A DNA stretch of 64,000 nt, taken from NCBI GenBank assembly GCA_900469955.1, contig UBYX01000024.1, positions 1-64,000 on the forward strand, read 5' to 3'. The notes beneath the pieces were generated by a model. That model had not been told where the DNA came from, ran no database searches, and saw only the letters and a program-made list of their open reading frames with translations. How positions within the stretch are numbered: position 1 is the first letter of the stretch; every line of letters starts with the position of its first letter. This document shows, piece after piece, positions 1 to 8,586 of this stretch. This stretch comes from Hyphomicrobiales bacterium. GTDB lineage: Bacteria; Pseudomonadota; Alphaproteobacteria; Rhizobiales; Rhizobiaceae. Position numbers and translations under genes: made by a program.

Positions 1-143
1 CAGCCGGGGGTGGCGGCAGGCGGAGGGGCGGACGGCAGACGTTCCACTCCCCGTTCCTGGTTCATGTCGAAAGGAGTGGGGCTTTGGGCAGAGGCAATAC
101 CCGCCGTAGCAAGAAGAAGCACGAAGGCCAGGGCTCTCTTCAT
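1..143 (-). CDS. bcsB: BcsB-like periplasmic cellulose synthase subunit, N-terminus only
   Basis: Only the first 47 codons are in the window; the gene continues past the left edge. The visible protein starts MKRALAFVLLLATAGIASA, a clear cleavable signal peptide, followed by a Pro/Ala-rich mature start. It begins 10 bases after the bcsA stop, with a good AGGAG ribosome binding site just upstream. BcsB is the periplasmic partner of BcsA and usually follows it in the same operon. The name therefore rests on the signal peptide and position; no BcsB domain is visible here. Confidence 0.6.
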   Translation of the reverse strand, partial: MKRALAFVLLLATAGIASAQSPTPFDMNQERGVERLPSAPPPAATPG

Positions 144-152
144 GACGCTCTC

Positions 153-2327
153 CTACTTTCGCGCGCTTGCAGCCATATCATGGGCGGTGTTGCGGAATAG
201 GTAGGAAAGACCCCGCACCGTCTGATAAGCCGCAAGTCCCAGGAACCAGAGCGAGCCCATGATCAATCCCGGATTGCGCCGGCGCGATATCTGGAACTGC
301 GTCCATTGCGTCGAATTGGCGAAGATCAGGTCTGCGATAAGGCGATGATCCGTGGATTTTTGGGGCATATAGCGGCAGCCGACCGAGGTGACATCGCCAA
401 CCGTATTAAAATGGCGGATTTCCACCGGCAGCTCGCTGACCGGCATGTCGCTATAGGGTTGGAAGCGCAGTGTACCAGCCTTGCCGACCGCAAAATCCTT
501 GAACCCCTCGGCATAGATCTGAAGGGCCGAACCCTGCGCAGAAACGTCCTCGATGGTGGCGGTGAACCAGCGGCCGTCGACACCCAGCTCACATCGCCGG
601 CTCACCTTGACCCGCCGCGAAGCCTGACGTTCGCCACGCTCGGACACCACGCCGAGCGCGCACCCGGCGAAAATGATGTTCAGCAGGTTCCAGGCTCCGA
701 CCACCAGCGTCACATCGGCTTTGTAGGGTTCGGTATAGATGCGATAGACGCTGATGCCGAAGGCGACGAGCAACACGAAGAAAATCACGAAGAAGGGGCG
801 GCTGATCTCCGACAGGCGGCTGGCGGACACCGATTCGTCCTTGGCGGTGACCTTGAAGGTGGGCTTTCGCGGATTGAGGATGACCGACACGACAGCCGGC
901 AGAAGATGCACGGTCTGCACATACTCATAGAGTTCGGAAATCCAGGGCCAGCGGTACGACCCGTAGAGATAGTTCTGCATCATCAGGTTCACGACGATAT
1001 AGGCGAGCGAATAGACCATGAACTCGCTTCCCGAAGACGTGAATATCTGCAGGTCGAAGAAGAGATAGAAGAGCGGCGCGAAGAGGAAGATGGTCCGCGG
1101 GAAGGGAAAGAGCCAGAAAAGCGTCGAGGACATGTAGCAAAGACGCTGCGGGATGGAGAGCCCGCGCTTCAGGGGCGGAAAGCGGAAGCGCAGGATCTGC
1201 ATCATGCCTTGCGCCCAACGGCTGCGCTGGCCGATGAAACTCGCGAAAGTAGCCGGCTGCAGGCCGGCGATCAGCGGGCGATCGACATAGATGCTGTGCC
1301 AGCCGAGACCGTGCAGGTCGAGCGCCGTCTCGCAATCCTCCGTGATGCTGACGCCGCTGAAGCCTTTGGAAACTTCGAGCGCCTTTCGGCTGAGAACGGC
1401 TGCCGAACCGCAGAAGAACGCGGCGTTCCATTTGTCGAGCCCACGCTGGATGATGCCGTAGAACATCTCGTTCTCGCTCGGCATTTTCTCGAACGTACGC
1501 AAATTGCGCTCGATCGGGTCGGGGTTCAGGAAAAAGTGCGGCGTCTGGACGAGGAAGAGCTTCGGATCTTCGTCGAAATAGCCGACGGTTTCGAGCAAGA
1601 AATCGCGAGCGGGTGCATGGTCGGCGTCGAAGACGGCAATGAGTGCTCCCGTCGAGTGCTTGAGCCCGTTGTTGAGATTGCCCGCCTTTGCATGCTCGTT
1701 GCGCTCGCGGGTCAGGTAACGGACGCCGAGTTCGTCGCAAAGCTGCTGCAGCACCCGATGGCGGGTCTCCGCCGCATGGGCCTCGGCTACCTTGCCGGAG
1801 GTGCGCTTCTGCATGGTGCCGCCGTCGTCCAGCAGCCAGACCGTGAATTTTTCCGGTGGGTAATCCATGTTGCGGGCGGCGGCGAGCGTATTGGCGAGCA
1901 GTTCCTCGTCCTCGTTGTAGGTCGGCACGAAGACATCGACAGTCGGCAGCTCCCGTCCGCGCCGTTCATAGGGCGGGCGGGGCGGCAGCGGCATCGAGAC
2001 GACGAAGAGGCTGAGAGCCAGCATCAGCACGCTGTACATCTCGGCAAGATAAACGAGCAGGCCGGGGATGAAATTCTCAAGCTGGTTGACCGGCGGGAGC
2101 GTGCTCGTCGTGCGCCAATAGACATAACGGAACACCATCGCCGTACCGAATGCGAGCGCAACAAGGCGCCACTGACCCTCGGCTTTCAGAGCCCGGATCA
2201 CCATCATCACTCCGACCACCAGCAGGCTGGTGATGAGCTGTGTGCGCGTATTGATCGGCAGGGTTACCAGGATGATGATCAGCGCGCTTGCAAGCGCCCA
2301 GATGACAGCAGACAAGAGCTTCCGCAT
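153..2327 (-). CDS. bcsA: Cellulose synthase catalytic subunit (UDP-forming), BcsA
   Basis: Inner-membrane GT2 enzyme that polymerises UDP-glucose into beta-1,4-glucan and extrudes it. The 724-residue protein has N-terminal membrane helices and then the family signature in order: DDG at 167-169, DAD at 234-236, QTPHFF at 261-266, FFCGS at 305-309, TED at 329-331 and QRSRW (QxxRW) at 367-371. More membrane helices follow. A C-terminal PilZ domain starts with RQASR (RxxxR, residues 567-571), the usual cyclic-di-GMP contact, so activity is probably controlled by c-di-GMP. All catalytic residues look intact. The start ATG is preceded by GGAGA. bcsN lies upstream and bcsB downstream on the same strand. 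Confidence 0.96.
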   Translation of the reverse strand: MRKLLSAVIWALASALIIILVTLPINTRTQLITSLLVVGVMMVIRALKAEGQWRLVALAFGTAMVFRYVYWRTTSTLPPVNQLENFIPGLLVYLAEMYSVLMLALSLFVVSMPLPPRPPYERRGRELPTVDVFVPTYNEDEELLANTLAAARNMDYPPEKFTVWLLDDGGTMQKRTSGKVAEAHAAETRHRVLQQLCDELGVRYLTRERNEHAKAGNLNNGLKHSTGALIAVFDADHAPARDFLLETVGYFDEDPKLFLVQTPHFFLNPDPIERNLRTFEKMPSENEMFYGIIQRGLDKWNAAFFCGSAAVLSRKALEVSKGFSGVSITEDCETALDLHGLGWHSIYVDRPLIAGLQPATFASFIGQRSRWAQGMMQILRFRFPPLKRGLSIPQRLCYMSSTLFWLFPFPRTIFLFAPLFYLFFDLQIFTSSGSEFMVYSLAYIVVNLMMQNYLYGSYRWPWISELYEYVQTVHLLPAVVSVILNPRKPTFKVTAKDESVSASRLSEISRPFFVIFFVLLVAFGISVYRIYTEPYKADVTLVVGAWNLLNIIFAGCALGVVSERGERQASRRVKVSRRCELGVDGRWFTATIEDVSAQGSALQIYAEGFKDFAVGKAGTLRFQPYSDMPVSELPVEIRHFNTVGDVTSVGCRYMPQKSTDHRLIADLIFANSTQWTQFQISRRRNPGLIMGSLWFLGLAAYQTVRGLSYLFRNTAHDMAASARK

Positions 2328-2385
2328 GGGTGGTTATCTCCAGCGGTCAGGAAAAACGGTCAGCAGTCGGCTTAGCGCGAGCGGT

Positions 2386-3393
2386 TTATCGGCATGCATT
2401 GGGGGCTCCGCTCGTCATGTCGGCACAGGAAGGTGATGGGACGGGTACCTGTCGCGCCTCCACACCAGCGGAAGGCGAAGGTACGAGCGGCGCCTGGATG
2501 GCGGTTCCAGCAGGCGTGGAAACATCGTTCGGCCGATTTCCCGTAGCTGCGGAACCTGGCGCCGATGCCGCCGAAGCCGGAGCGATGGAACCCACCCGTC
2601 GAGCCGCAGGCTGCGCTTGAGGCACGGTAATTGGTGTGGAACTCGTGTAGACGGTCGTCCTTGCCGGGGTGATCGGGACGATCGGTTCGGAACCAGCCGG
2701 CCGGGGATAAATCGGGGCGCCAACACCACCGAGAGTGGAGGGGACGGCTCTGGGCTCCCCATAGGGATTCCAGCCACCGGCATCTACGGAGCCGACAATC
2801 GTATAGTTGTACATCACCGCGAGAAGCCGTTCCTCAGTTCCGCCCGCCTGGCAAAGCCGGAGGCGGATCTGGATTGAACCGTAATTCGCAAGCGGTGAGA
2901 TGGTTCCCGACGGCGAGCGGATCTGCTGCCAGGCGTACATGCAGAGATCGCTGCCGGCGCCACGTCCAAAGGCGTAGCCGAAGGGACCGTAGTTGTTCTG
3001 GACAAAGAACGAGGCGCGGGTCATGCGAACGCCCGGCAGCGCGCGGCGCATCTCGGATGCGACGCCACCCTCCGTGACCGGCGTGGAAGTCAACTTGTTG
3101 TCGCTGAGCTTGAAGGGGCTGGTCGTGCCGAAGAACTGCGCCCTGATTGAATTCTGGCCCGGCGTGAGGGCGGAAGTGGCGAGGAAAACGTCCTGTTCGA
3201 CGGCATTGTCAAAGCGCCTTTCGACGACGCTCACGATTGCCGGCCCGCCGGGAGGGGGCAAAACCATGGCCTGTTCACCGGAAACGTTGCGCGCAAACGT
3301 ACCGATCTGCGTCGGCTGCCCTGCGCAGCCGACAGCAAGGAGCGGCAGCAGGAAGCTCAGAATCGCCGCTCTCAGAGGGCCGAGGCCGGTCAT
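2386..3393 (-). CDS. bcsN: Cellulose biosynthesis protein BcsN, lipoprotein
   Basis: 335 residues with a lipoprotein signal ending in LAVGC (Cys23 is the predicted lipidated residue), so the protein should be membrane-anchored and face the periplasm. The middle resembles the BcsN family found upstream of bcsA in rhizobia and agrobacteria; its biochemical role is not established. The last third is rich in Pro, Ala, Ser and Thr and is probably disordered. It lies 58 bases upstream of bcsA on the same strand, so the order is bcsN-bcsA-bcsB. GGGAAACAGAAA precedes the ATG. The name is a family-level recognition supported by context. Confidence 0.8.
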   Translation of the reverse strand: MTGLGPLRAAILSFLLPLLAVGCAGQPTQIGTFARNVSGEQAMVLPPPGGPAIVSVVERRFDNAVEQDVFLATSALTPGQNSIRAQFFGTTSPFKLSDNKLTSTPVTEGGVASEMRRALPGVRMTRASFFVQNNYGPFGYAFGRGAGSDLCMYAWQQIRSPSGTISPLANYGSIQIRLRLCQAGGTEERLLAVMYNYTIVGSVDAGGWNPYGEPRAVPSTLGGVGAPIYPRPAGSEPIVPITPARTTVYTSSTPITVPQAQPAARRVGSIAPASAASAPGSAATGNRPNDVSTPAGTAIQAPLVPSPSAGVEARQVPVPSPSCADMTSGAPNACR

Positions 3394-3550
3394 TTTCTGT
3401 TTCCCATCAGTTGCTTTTCCATCATGCCAAGCAATACCGTAGATAGCAGACGTGCATCGTCTGCCGGCCGCTTCAAGATGTCGAGGCGCGAAATCTCGTT
3501 TTCGCGCATCTGTCTTCGAGGAGTCGACTCAGGCATTTGATGAGTTAAAT

Positions 3551-3566
3551 CTAAATTGTTCGTTAA
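3551..3566 (-). promoter_or_regulatory. Degenerate copy of the TTAACCAAACAAATT motif between bcsN and the TPR gene
   Basis: Read on the minus strand this is TTAACGAACAATTTAG. It matches the motif seen upstream of flaB, rem and icpA only if one base is deleted and two are changed. It lies in the 269-base divergent region between bcsN and the TPR gene, where promoters for both are expected. An AT-rich chance match is quite possible. Confidence 0.2.
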
Positions 3567-3662
3567 CCATATCGGTTCATTCCTTTGGAATTATTGGCGC
3601 AGGGAGCCGAAGTTCGTCCGCATGAGGCGTAGACGGAGATTGTGGACGATCGCGGAGTGGCT

Positions 3663-5918
3663 ATGCGGTTTTCGCTCATTGCATTGACGATCATGGGCGC
3701 TACCGTCGCGGGAGCCCTTGGCCTCAGCCGTCCTGTGATGGTCGATTCGGCTACGTTGACCAGCTCCGTGACGCCAATCCCGCAGCCGGCAAAAACCGAC
3801 CCACAGCCAGCGACATTCGCCGCCAAGACGGAGCGGATCGTTGCCCAGCTCATCCAGCCGGAGCGCCCGGATGGGACCAGGCGGGCTTCGCCTCCGGTTG
3901 TCGTCGCTCAGGCTCCGGCCAGTCCAATACCATCCGCCCCTCCTTCGGAACCGCCACCCTCTACAAATCCTCAGGCGACGGGCGCGCAGCCGGAGGTCGA
4001 TGAAAGCGCGCTCAGATATTTTGCCGCGCGGGGAGACAATGCCCGTCTGCAGGCCGAGATTTCCAGGCTGAGAGCTCTCTATCCGGACTGGACCCCGCCT
4101 GCCGACCCTTTGGCCGCGCGGGTCACGACCGACCGTCAGCTCGAGAACATGTGGGAGCTTTACGCCCAATCCCGGTATGCGGACGTGCGCAAGGCGATCT
4201 CCGACCGCCAGGCGGCGGAACCCGGGTGGCAGCCGCCGGCCGACCTGCTGGATCGCCTGAAACTTGCCGAGGCGCGTGCTGGTCTGGTTACGGCGTCGGA
4301 TGCCGACAACTTCGACGCGGTGATCCGAATTGCGGCTGAAAATTCCAGCCTGCTGACCTGCAGCGAGGTCGATGTGCTCTGGCGTGTCGCCGAAGCCTTC
4401 GCCAAGACCGAGAAGCCGGGCAGGGCACGTGACGCCTATGTCTATATTCTCGATAACTGCGACAGCGAATCGGAACGTTATGCGACCGCGCAGAAGGCGA
4501 GCGAACTGCTGCCGGCGGATATGCTGGAAGAGGTGCTTGCAAAGGAGCGGACGCCATCGGATGGCAAGCCGGAATTCGAGCCGTTGCGCGACGAGATTGC
4601 CCGCCGCCTTGTCGCGCAGGGCAACGATGATGTGAAGCTGGTCGTACCCGAAAAATACGTCGCCCGTCTCGAGCGCAATGCAGAAGCCTCCGGTATCACC
4701 TCAGATGCGCTGCTGCTCGGCTGGTATTTCTATCGGCGTGACAACCTCGGCGGCGCAGAGCGCTGGTTCCGGCGGGCCTTCACCAACGATGAGACCGCGT
4801 CCGCCGCCGAAGGGCTGGCGCTGACGCTGATCGCCCAGAAGTCACCCGTAGAGGCTGAATCCGTGCTCTATCGGTGGCGTGATTCCTCACCCGGGGCCAA
4901 AGAGGCCTATCTCGCAGCCGTTGCCAACCTGCTGGCGCTCGATCCTCCTCCCGTGCTGCAGCAGGAGGTTCTGCAGCGCATGGCGCCGGTTGTCATCGCC
5001 TCCCGCAATCCGGCCGCCGCCCAGCAGTTCGGCTGGTATGCCCGTGCGATGCGGCAGCTCGAAACGGCCGCCGAGTGGTTTCAGGCGGCACTCTCCTGGA
5101 AGCAGGATGATGAACCCTCGGCCTATGGCCTGGCGTTGACGCGCAACGATCTTGGCGACAAGGCCGGTACAGCACAGATCCAGCGGAATTGGGCCGGCCG
5201 GTCGGAGCGCATTGCAAGACTGGGCGAGGTCGTCGAACCTGACGGATCGGATCGGCAACCGCCGGCCGGGCGAAGCGTTCGCGAGCAATCTTCCGCTTCG
5301 GGCGAAAGCATTTCGGAAGATGCTCCCCGAACTGCGCGAACGACCGTTCGGGAGGTACGTGCTGATACGCCCGTGCCGCGCAGGGCCGCTCGCGTCCAGG
5401 CCACGACCCGGAGGGGGCAATGCTGGACAACCCAGGATCCTCGCCGAATGCCACCGGAAGCTGCGCTGGCCAGAGGATGGTGCCTGATGGACCTCAACCG
5501 TCCTCTGGAGGCGGCCAAAGCCTTCGAGGCGGCCGATGCGAGTTCGTCGGAGGTGGTGCGCTCCGACGCAGCCTATGGCAAGAGCCTCGCATATCTGCGT
5601 GCCGGCCTGACCGACCAGGCGTCCGTCGCTGCCGCCGATGCCCCGCAGACGAATGCACGGGCAGTCGAGCTCCAGAGTTCCATTCTGGCGGACCGGGCGC
5701 TCAACGCCTTCAAGCTCGGGCGTTATCGCGAAGCACTGATCGTCCTCGATCAGCGGGCGCAGATTGTCCCTGAACAAACGGATCTCATGGCGTTGCGCGC
5801 TTATGCCCACATGAACCTTGGCAGGCTCGGCGATGCCCGGCGTATCTTTCAGGCCCTGGCCGACACGGGCAACAAGGCGGGCTTGCGCGGGCTTGCTGAT
5901 ATCGAGGGTATGAACTGA
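3663..5918 (+). CDS. Exported or membrane-anchored TPR-repeat protein beside the cellulose locus
   Basis: A 751-residue protein starting MRFSLIALTIMGATVAGALG, a signal peptide or N-terminal anchor, then a Pro/Ala-rich linker of about 80 residues. The rest is helical and repeat-like, with TPR-type segments (for example near the C-terminus, where Leu/Ala spacing and RYREALIVLDQRA resemble a TPR helix pair). There is no sign of an outer-membrane barrel, so it is not a full-length BcsC. The ATG at 3663 is chosen because GGAG sits five bases before it; a GTG at 3642 is also open but has its GGAG too close. It is transcribed divergently from bcsN and may serve cellulose export or surface assembly, but that is inferred from position. 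Confidence 0.7.
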   Translation: MRFSLIALTIMGATVAGALGLSRPVMVDSATLTSSVTPIPQPAKTDPQPATFAAKTERIVAQLIQPERPDGTRRASPPVVVAQAPASPIPSAPPSEPPPSTNPQATGAQPEVDESALRYFAARGDNARLQAEISRLRALYPDWTPPADPLAARVTTDRQLENMWELYAQSRYADVRKAISDRQAAEPGWQPPADLLDRLKLAEARAGLVTASDADNFDAVIRIAAENSSLLTCSEVDVLWRVAEAFAKTEKPGRARDAYVYILDNCDSESERYATAQKASELLPADMLEEVLAKERTPSDGKPEFEPLRDEIARRLVAQGNDDVKLVVPEKYVARLERNAEASGITSDALLLGWYFYRRDNLGGAERWFRRAFTNDETASAAEGLALTLIAQKSPVEAESVLYRWRDSSPGAKEAYLAAVANLLALDPPPVLQQEVLQRMAPVVIASRNPAAAQQFGWYARAMRQLETAAEWFQAALSWKQDDEPSAYGLALTRNDLGDKAGTAQIQRNWAGRSERIARLGEVVEPDGSDRQPPAGRSVREQSSASGESISEDAPRTARTTVREVRADTPVPRRAARVQATTRRGQCWTTQDPRRMPPEAALARGWCLMDLNRPLEAAKAFEAADASSSEVVRSDAAYGKSLAYLRAGLTDQASVAAADAPQTNARAVELQSSILADRALNAFKLGRYREALIVLDQRAQIVPEQTDLMALRAYAHMNLGRLGDARRIFQALADTGNKAGLRGLADIEGMN

Positions 5919-6018
5919 CAACAGAGCGGTTGCGGTGCATCCCCCCGAAGGGTGCGCGGCATGCGGGTATTGTGTCTCTTAATGAGCTAAAACCGGCGCT
6001 CTGCCGCCCCTATTAACC

Positions 6019-6041
6019 TTCGGGCAAGGAATTAACCATAC
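6019..6041 (+). promoter_or_regulatory. Flagellar-type promoter box upstream of the che operon
   Basis: TTCGGGCAAG, ten bases, then TAC. This fits the pattern [TC]TC[GA]CGCAAG-N10-TA found at eight flagellar or chemotaxis units in this window, with one deviation (G for C in the CGC part). It lies 243 bases before the chosen transducer start, farther than at most other sites. Confidence 0.45.
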
Positions 6042-6048
6042 AAATTGG
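6031..6048 (+). promoter_or_regulatory. TTAACCA-ACAAATT motif, che operon copy
   Basis: ATTAACCATACAAATTGG matches the flaB and rem copies at 14 of the 15 core positions (TTAACCAAACAAATT). It overlaps the TAC end of the promoter-like box at 6019-6041. Candidate operator for a motility regulator; no binding protein can be assigned from sequence. Confidence 0.4.
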
Positions 6049-6283
6049 AAACCACGGCGAAATGGGATGACTGCGGTCTCCCACAAGGCATGAAGCCGCA
6101 AAGCCGTACCGGTGACAATCCGGTATCCGCTCATGAAAATCCAGGAAAGCCTGCGGTGGCCGCGTTGCCCATGCCCGCCGGATATTGATCCGTGTCGGCA
6201 AGCATCTCCGATTCATCTCTGGCGCCCGGCCGACAGGAGCCGCATGCCGCCAATCCTTTGGATTGGTATTGACGAATTTGGGG

Positions 6284-7909
6284 ATGGTTTTGGTGCAGGA
6301 AACGCCATCGGATCAGGCGCGACGGAACCAGGCAGGCAGCCTGGGGGAGAGACTGGCGTTTGCCGGCCTCGACGGCGAATTGCGCGATCTCCTGCGCCGC
6401 TGCCGCCCGCAGCTGGAGCGCCATCTCAAGACCGGTCTGCGGGATCTCTTTCAACGATTTCAGTCCTTTCCCGAAGCCGCCCGCAATTTTGACAGCGAAC
6501 AGCAGATCGAACGGCTCCATGATCTTCAGGCATCACATTGGGGTGTCCTAACGGACGCCCGCTTCGACGCGCTTTATGCCGAACGGGTAAAGGTCCTTTC
6601 CGACACGGAAAGCCGCATGGGTCTCGACCCCCGCTGGCACGTCGCCGGTCATGGCGTCATGCTGGAGCACCTGATCGCGGGCGCGATCGCCGACCTGGCT
6701 CCAAAATCGCTGCTGCCCGGCGGGCGCAAGCGCGAACAGGAACTTCTCGATCTCGTCGGTGCCATCACCCGCCTCGTCATGGTGGATGTCGAGATCGCGG
6801 TTTCGCTGCGTTTTAACGAGTTGCGCCAGAAACATCAGCGCGCGCTTGCCGAACAGCGAGAGGCCGACCATGCGCAGGCGATCGAAACTTTTTCCGGCGT
6901 CATCAGCGCGCTCGCGGACCGCGATCTGACGGTCTGTCTTCCTGCCGACGTTCCGGAAGCCTATCGCGAGCTTGCCGATCTTCTGAACCAGGCGATCGCC
7001 GGCATTCGCAGCTCGGTCGAGCAATCTGCCAGCTATGGGCAGAAAGCGGGTGCTTTCGCGCAATCGCTGTCCGAGGGCGTACAGTCCTTTGCCGCGGCGT
7101 CCGAACAGCAGGCGGTGCGTCTGCAGGATGCGACGCGTAGGCTCACCGACATTGCGGTCAAGGTCAAGGGAAGTGCCACGGAAACGGTTGCCGCCGAAAA
7201 GGCAGCGGCTGAAACGCGTCGTTCGGTCGAGGCAAGCGGTGAGATCGTCGGCCGCGCCATCAACGCCATGTCAGATATCGAAAGCTCGGCCGAAAAGATC
7301 GGCCAGATCATCGGTGTCATCGACGACATTGCGTTCCAGACCAATCTGCTCGCCCTGAATGCCGGCATCGAGGCGGCGCGGGCGGGTGACAGCGGTCGCG
7401 GCTTTGCTGTCGTCGCGCAGGAAGTGCGCGCCCTTGCACAGCGCTCCGCAGAGGCCGCCCGCGAGATCAAGACGCTCGTCAACGGGACGAAGTCGCAGGT
7501 CGATGCCGGGGTCGAGATGGTTCATCGCACGCAAGACGCGATCGGCGGCATCGTTCGCCAGGTCTCGGCGATCAACGACGTGATCGCCGGTATCGCCCGC
7601 GATACGGGCGATCAGGCCAATGGCCTCGACCGTCTGACCGCAGAAGTCGGATCGGTGAGCGAGAGCGTCGCCGCAAACGGCAATCTGGCACTTCAGGCAG
7701 GCGAAGGGGCGGATGATCTGCACACCGTGATTCTGGAACTCGGCCGCACGGTCCGCGAGTTCCGGATCGAACGACAGAACCGCTACGCGGAGGCACGTCG
7801 GCCCGCAGCACCACGCAATCCGCCGGCGCTCGTCGCGATTGCCACGGCCCCAAGCGAAGTCCCGGACAAGCGGGAAGATCTCTTTCAGAAACGACAAGGA
7901 ATAAGCTGA
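6284..7909 (+). CDS. icpA: Soluble methyl-accepting chemotaxis transducer with a globin-like sensor, IcpA type
   Basis: Cytoplasmic chemoreceptor, 541 residues, with no membrane helix. Residues about 30-170 resemble the globin-coupled sensor fold, including HWG near residue 85 and [10 protein letters not shown] near 109-118. The expected proximal haem histidine, two residues before the Arg of RMGL, appears to be Glu109, so haem binding is doubtful. A linker follows, then a standard MCP signalling hairpin with the tip sequence [18 protein letters not shown]. The start ATG at 6284 is chosen over a TTG at 6185 because the added N-terminus looks non-coding; the ribosome site (GGGG directly before ATG) is weak. 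It heads the che operon, as icpA does in Sinorhizobium, and its stop overlaps cheS. Confidence 0.85.
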   Translation: MVLVQETPSDQARRNQAGSLGERLAFAGLDGELRDLLRRCRPQLERHLKTGLRDLFQRFQSFPEAARNFDSEQQIERLHDLQASHWGVLTDARFDALYAERVKVLSDTESRMGLDPRWHVAGHGVMLEHLIAGAIADLAPKSLLPGGRKREQELLDLVGAITRLVMVDVEIAVSLRFNELRQKHQRALAEQREADHAQAIETFSGVISALADRDLTVCLPADVPEAYRELADLLNQAIAGIRSSVEQSASYGQKAGAFAQSLSEGVQSFAAASEQQAVRLQDATRRLTDIAVKVKGSATETVAAEKAAAETRRSVEASGEIVGRAINAMSDIESSAEKIGQIIGVIDDIAFQTNLLALNAGIEAARAGDSGRGFAVVAQEVRALAQRSAEAAREIKTLVNGTKSQVDAGVEMVHRTQDAIGGIVRQVSAINDVIAGIARDTGDQANGLDRLTAEVGSVSESVAANGNLALQAGEGADDLHTVILELGRTVREFRIERQNRYAEARRPAAPRNPPALVAIATAPSEVPDKREDLFQKRQGIS

Positions 7910-8202
7910 TGGCAGCAAAGAAGGCTGGACCGGAAAATCTGAAGCTGGCCGCGGTGCTGGACCTCAACGAGGCATCGGTCCTGCACGGCAAGCTGATCTC
8001 CATGCGCGGAAGCGACATCGTGCTCGACGCTTCCGACGTCGATCGGGTTGGCGTGCAATGTGCGCAGGTCCTGGTCGCGGGCGCTCGGGCTTGGAAAGAA
8101 GACAAGAAGTCCTTCGTCGTGGAAAAGGCTTCGGACGCATTTGAGAAGACGATGCAACTGATCGGCATCAATATCGATAATTTGGTTGCTAAGGAGATCT
8201 AG
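7909..8202 (+). CDS. cheS: CheS-like STAS-domain chemotaxis protein
   Basis: A 97-residue protein with the fold pattern of a STAS (anti-sigma-antagonist) domain: LDLNEASVLHGKLISMRG, then DIVLDASDVDRVGVQ, then an Ala-rich helix. In Sinorhizobium the gene at this position, CheS, binds CheA and speeds dephosphorylation of the sink regulator CheY1. Length and location match that protein. Its ATG overlaps the icpA stop (TGATG) and AAGGA lies upstream, suggesting translational coupling. cheY1 starts two bases after its stop, which fits a joint role. Confidence 0.85.
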   Translation: MAAKKAGPENLKLAAVLDLNEASVLHGKLISMRGSDIVLDASDVDRVGVQCAQVLVAGARAWKEDKKSFVVEKASDAFEKTMQLIGINIDNLVAKEI

Positions 8203-8204
8203 CA

Positions 8205-8570
8205 ATGAAGAAAAAAGTACTGACGGTGGACGATTCACGGACCATCCGGAACATGCTTCTGGTGACCCTGAACAATGCAGGTTTTGAAACCATCCAGGCC
8301 GAAGACGGCGTCGAGGGCCTCGAAGTTCTCGAAGATGCCAACCCGGATGTGATCGTTACCGATATCAACATGCCGCGCCTCGACGGTTTCGGTTTTATCG
8401 AAGGGGTTCGTCGCAACGAAAAATATCGCGCTGTGCCGATCCTCGTCCTGACGACGGAAAGCGACGCCGAGAAGAAGAACCGCGCCCGGCAGGCCGGCGC
8501 GACGGGTTGGATCGTAAAGCCCTTCGATCCCGCCAAACTGATTGATGCGATCGAGCGTGTAACTGCCTGA
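8205..8570 (+). CDS. cheY1: Chemotaxis response regulator CheY1 (probable phosphate sink)
   Basis: Single receiver domain of 121 residues. The acidic pair is Asp9/Asp10, the phosphoacceptor is Asp53 (VTDINMP), and the conserved Lys lies in VKPFDP. There is no output domain. In rhizobial che operons with two CheY genes, the copy next to cheS acts as a phosphate sink and CheY2 acts on the motor; the assignment here follows gene order. The start overlaps an AAGGAGATC ribosome site at the end of cheS. Confidence 0.92.
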   Translation: MKKKVLTVDDSRTIRNMLLVTLNNAGFETIQAEDGVEGLEVLEDANPDVIVTDINMPRLDGFGFIEGVRRNEKYRAVPILVLTTESDAEKKNRARQAGATGWIVKPFDPAKLIDAIERVTA

Positions 8571-8586
8571 GCCAGGAATTCCTCCG

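Larger units (their letters stand above)
5919..6283 (+). other. Intergenic region holding the che operon promoter
   Basis: 365 bases without a convincing gene. They contain a 23-bp flagellar promoter-like box (6019-6041) overlapping a TTAACCATACAAATT motif (6032-6046). They also contain a small inverted repeat, TACCGG-N7-CCGGTA, near 6104-6122. The reading frame of the downstream transducer is open back to a TTG at 6185, but that stretch does not look like protein. Confidence 0.6.

Noticed and set aside
306..2375. 689-codon plus-strand open frame opposite bcsA
   Set aside because: Mirror frame of a high-GC gene; the minus strand shows all GT2 and PilZ motifs and the plus frame shows no family features.
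6104..6122. TACCGG-N7-CCGGTA as a terminator
   Set aside because: Only six pairs and no T tract.
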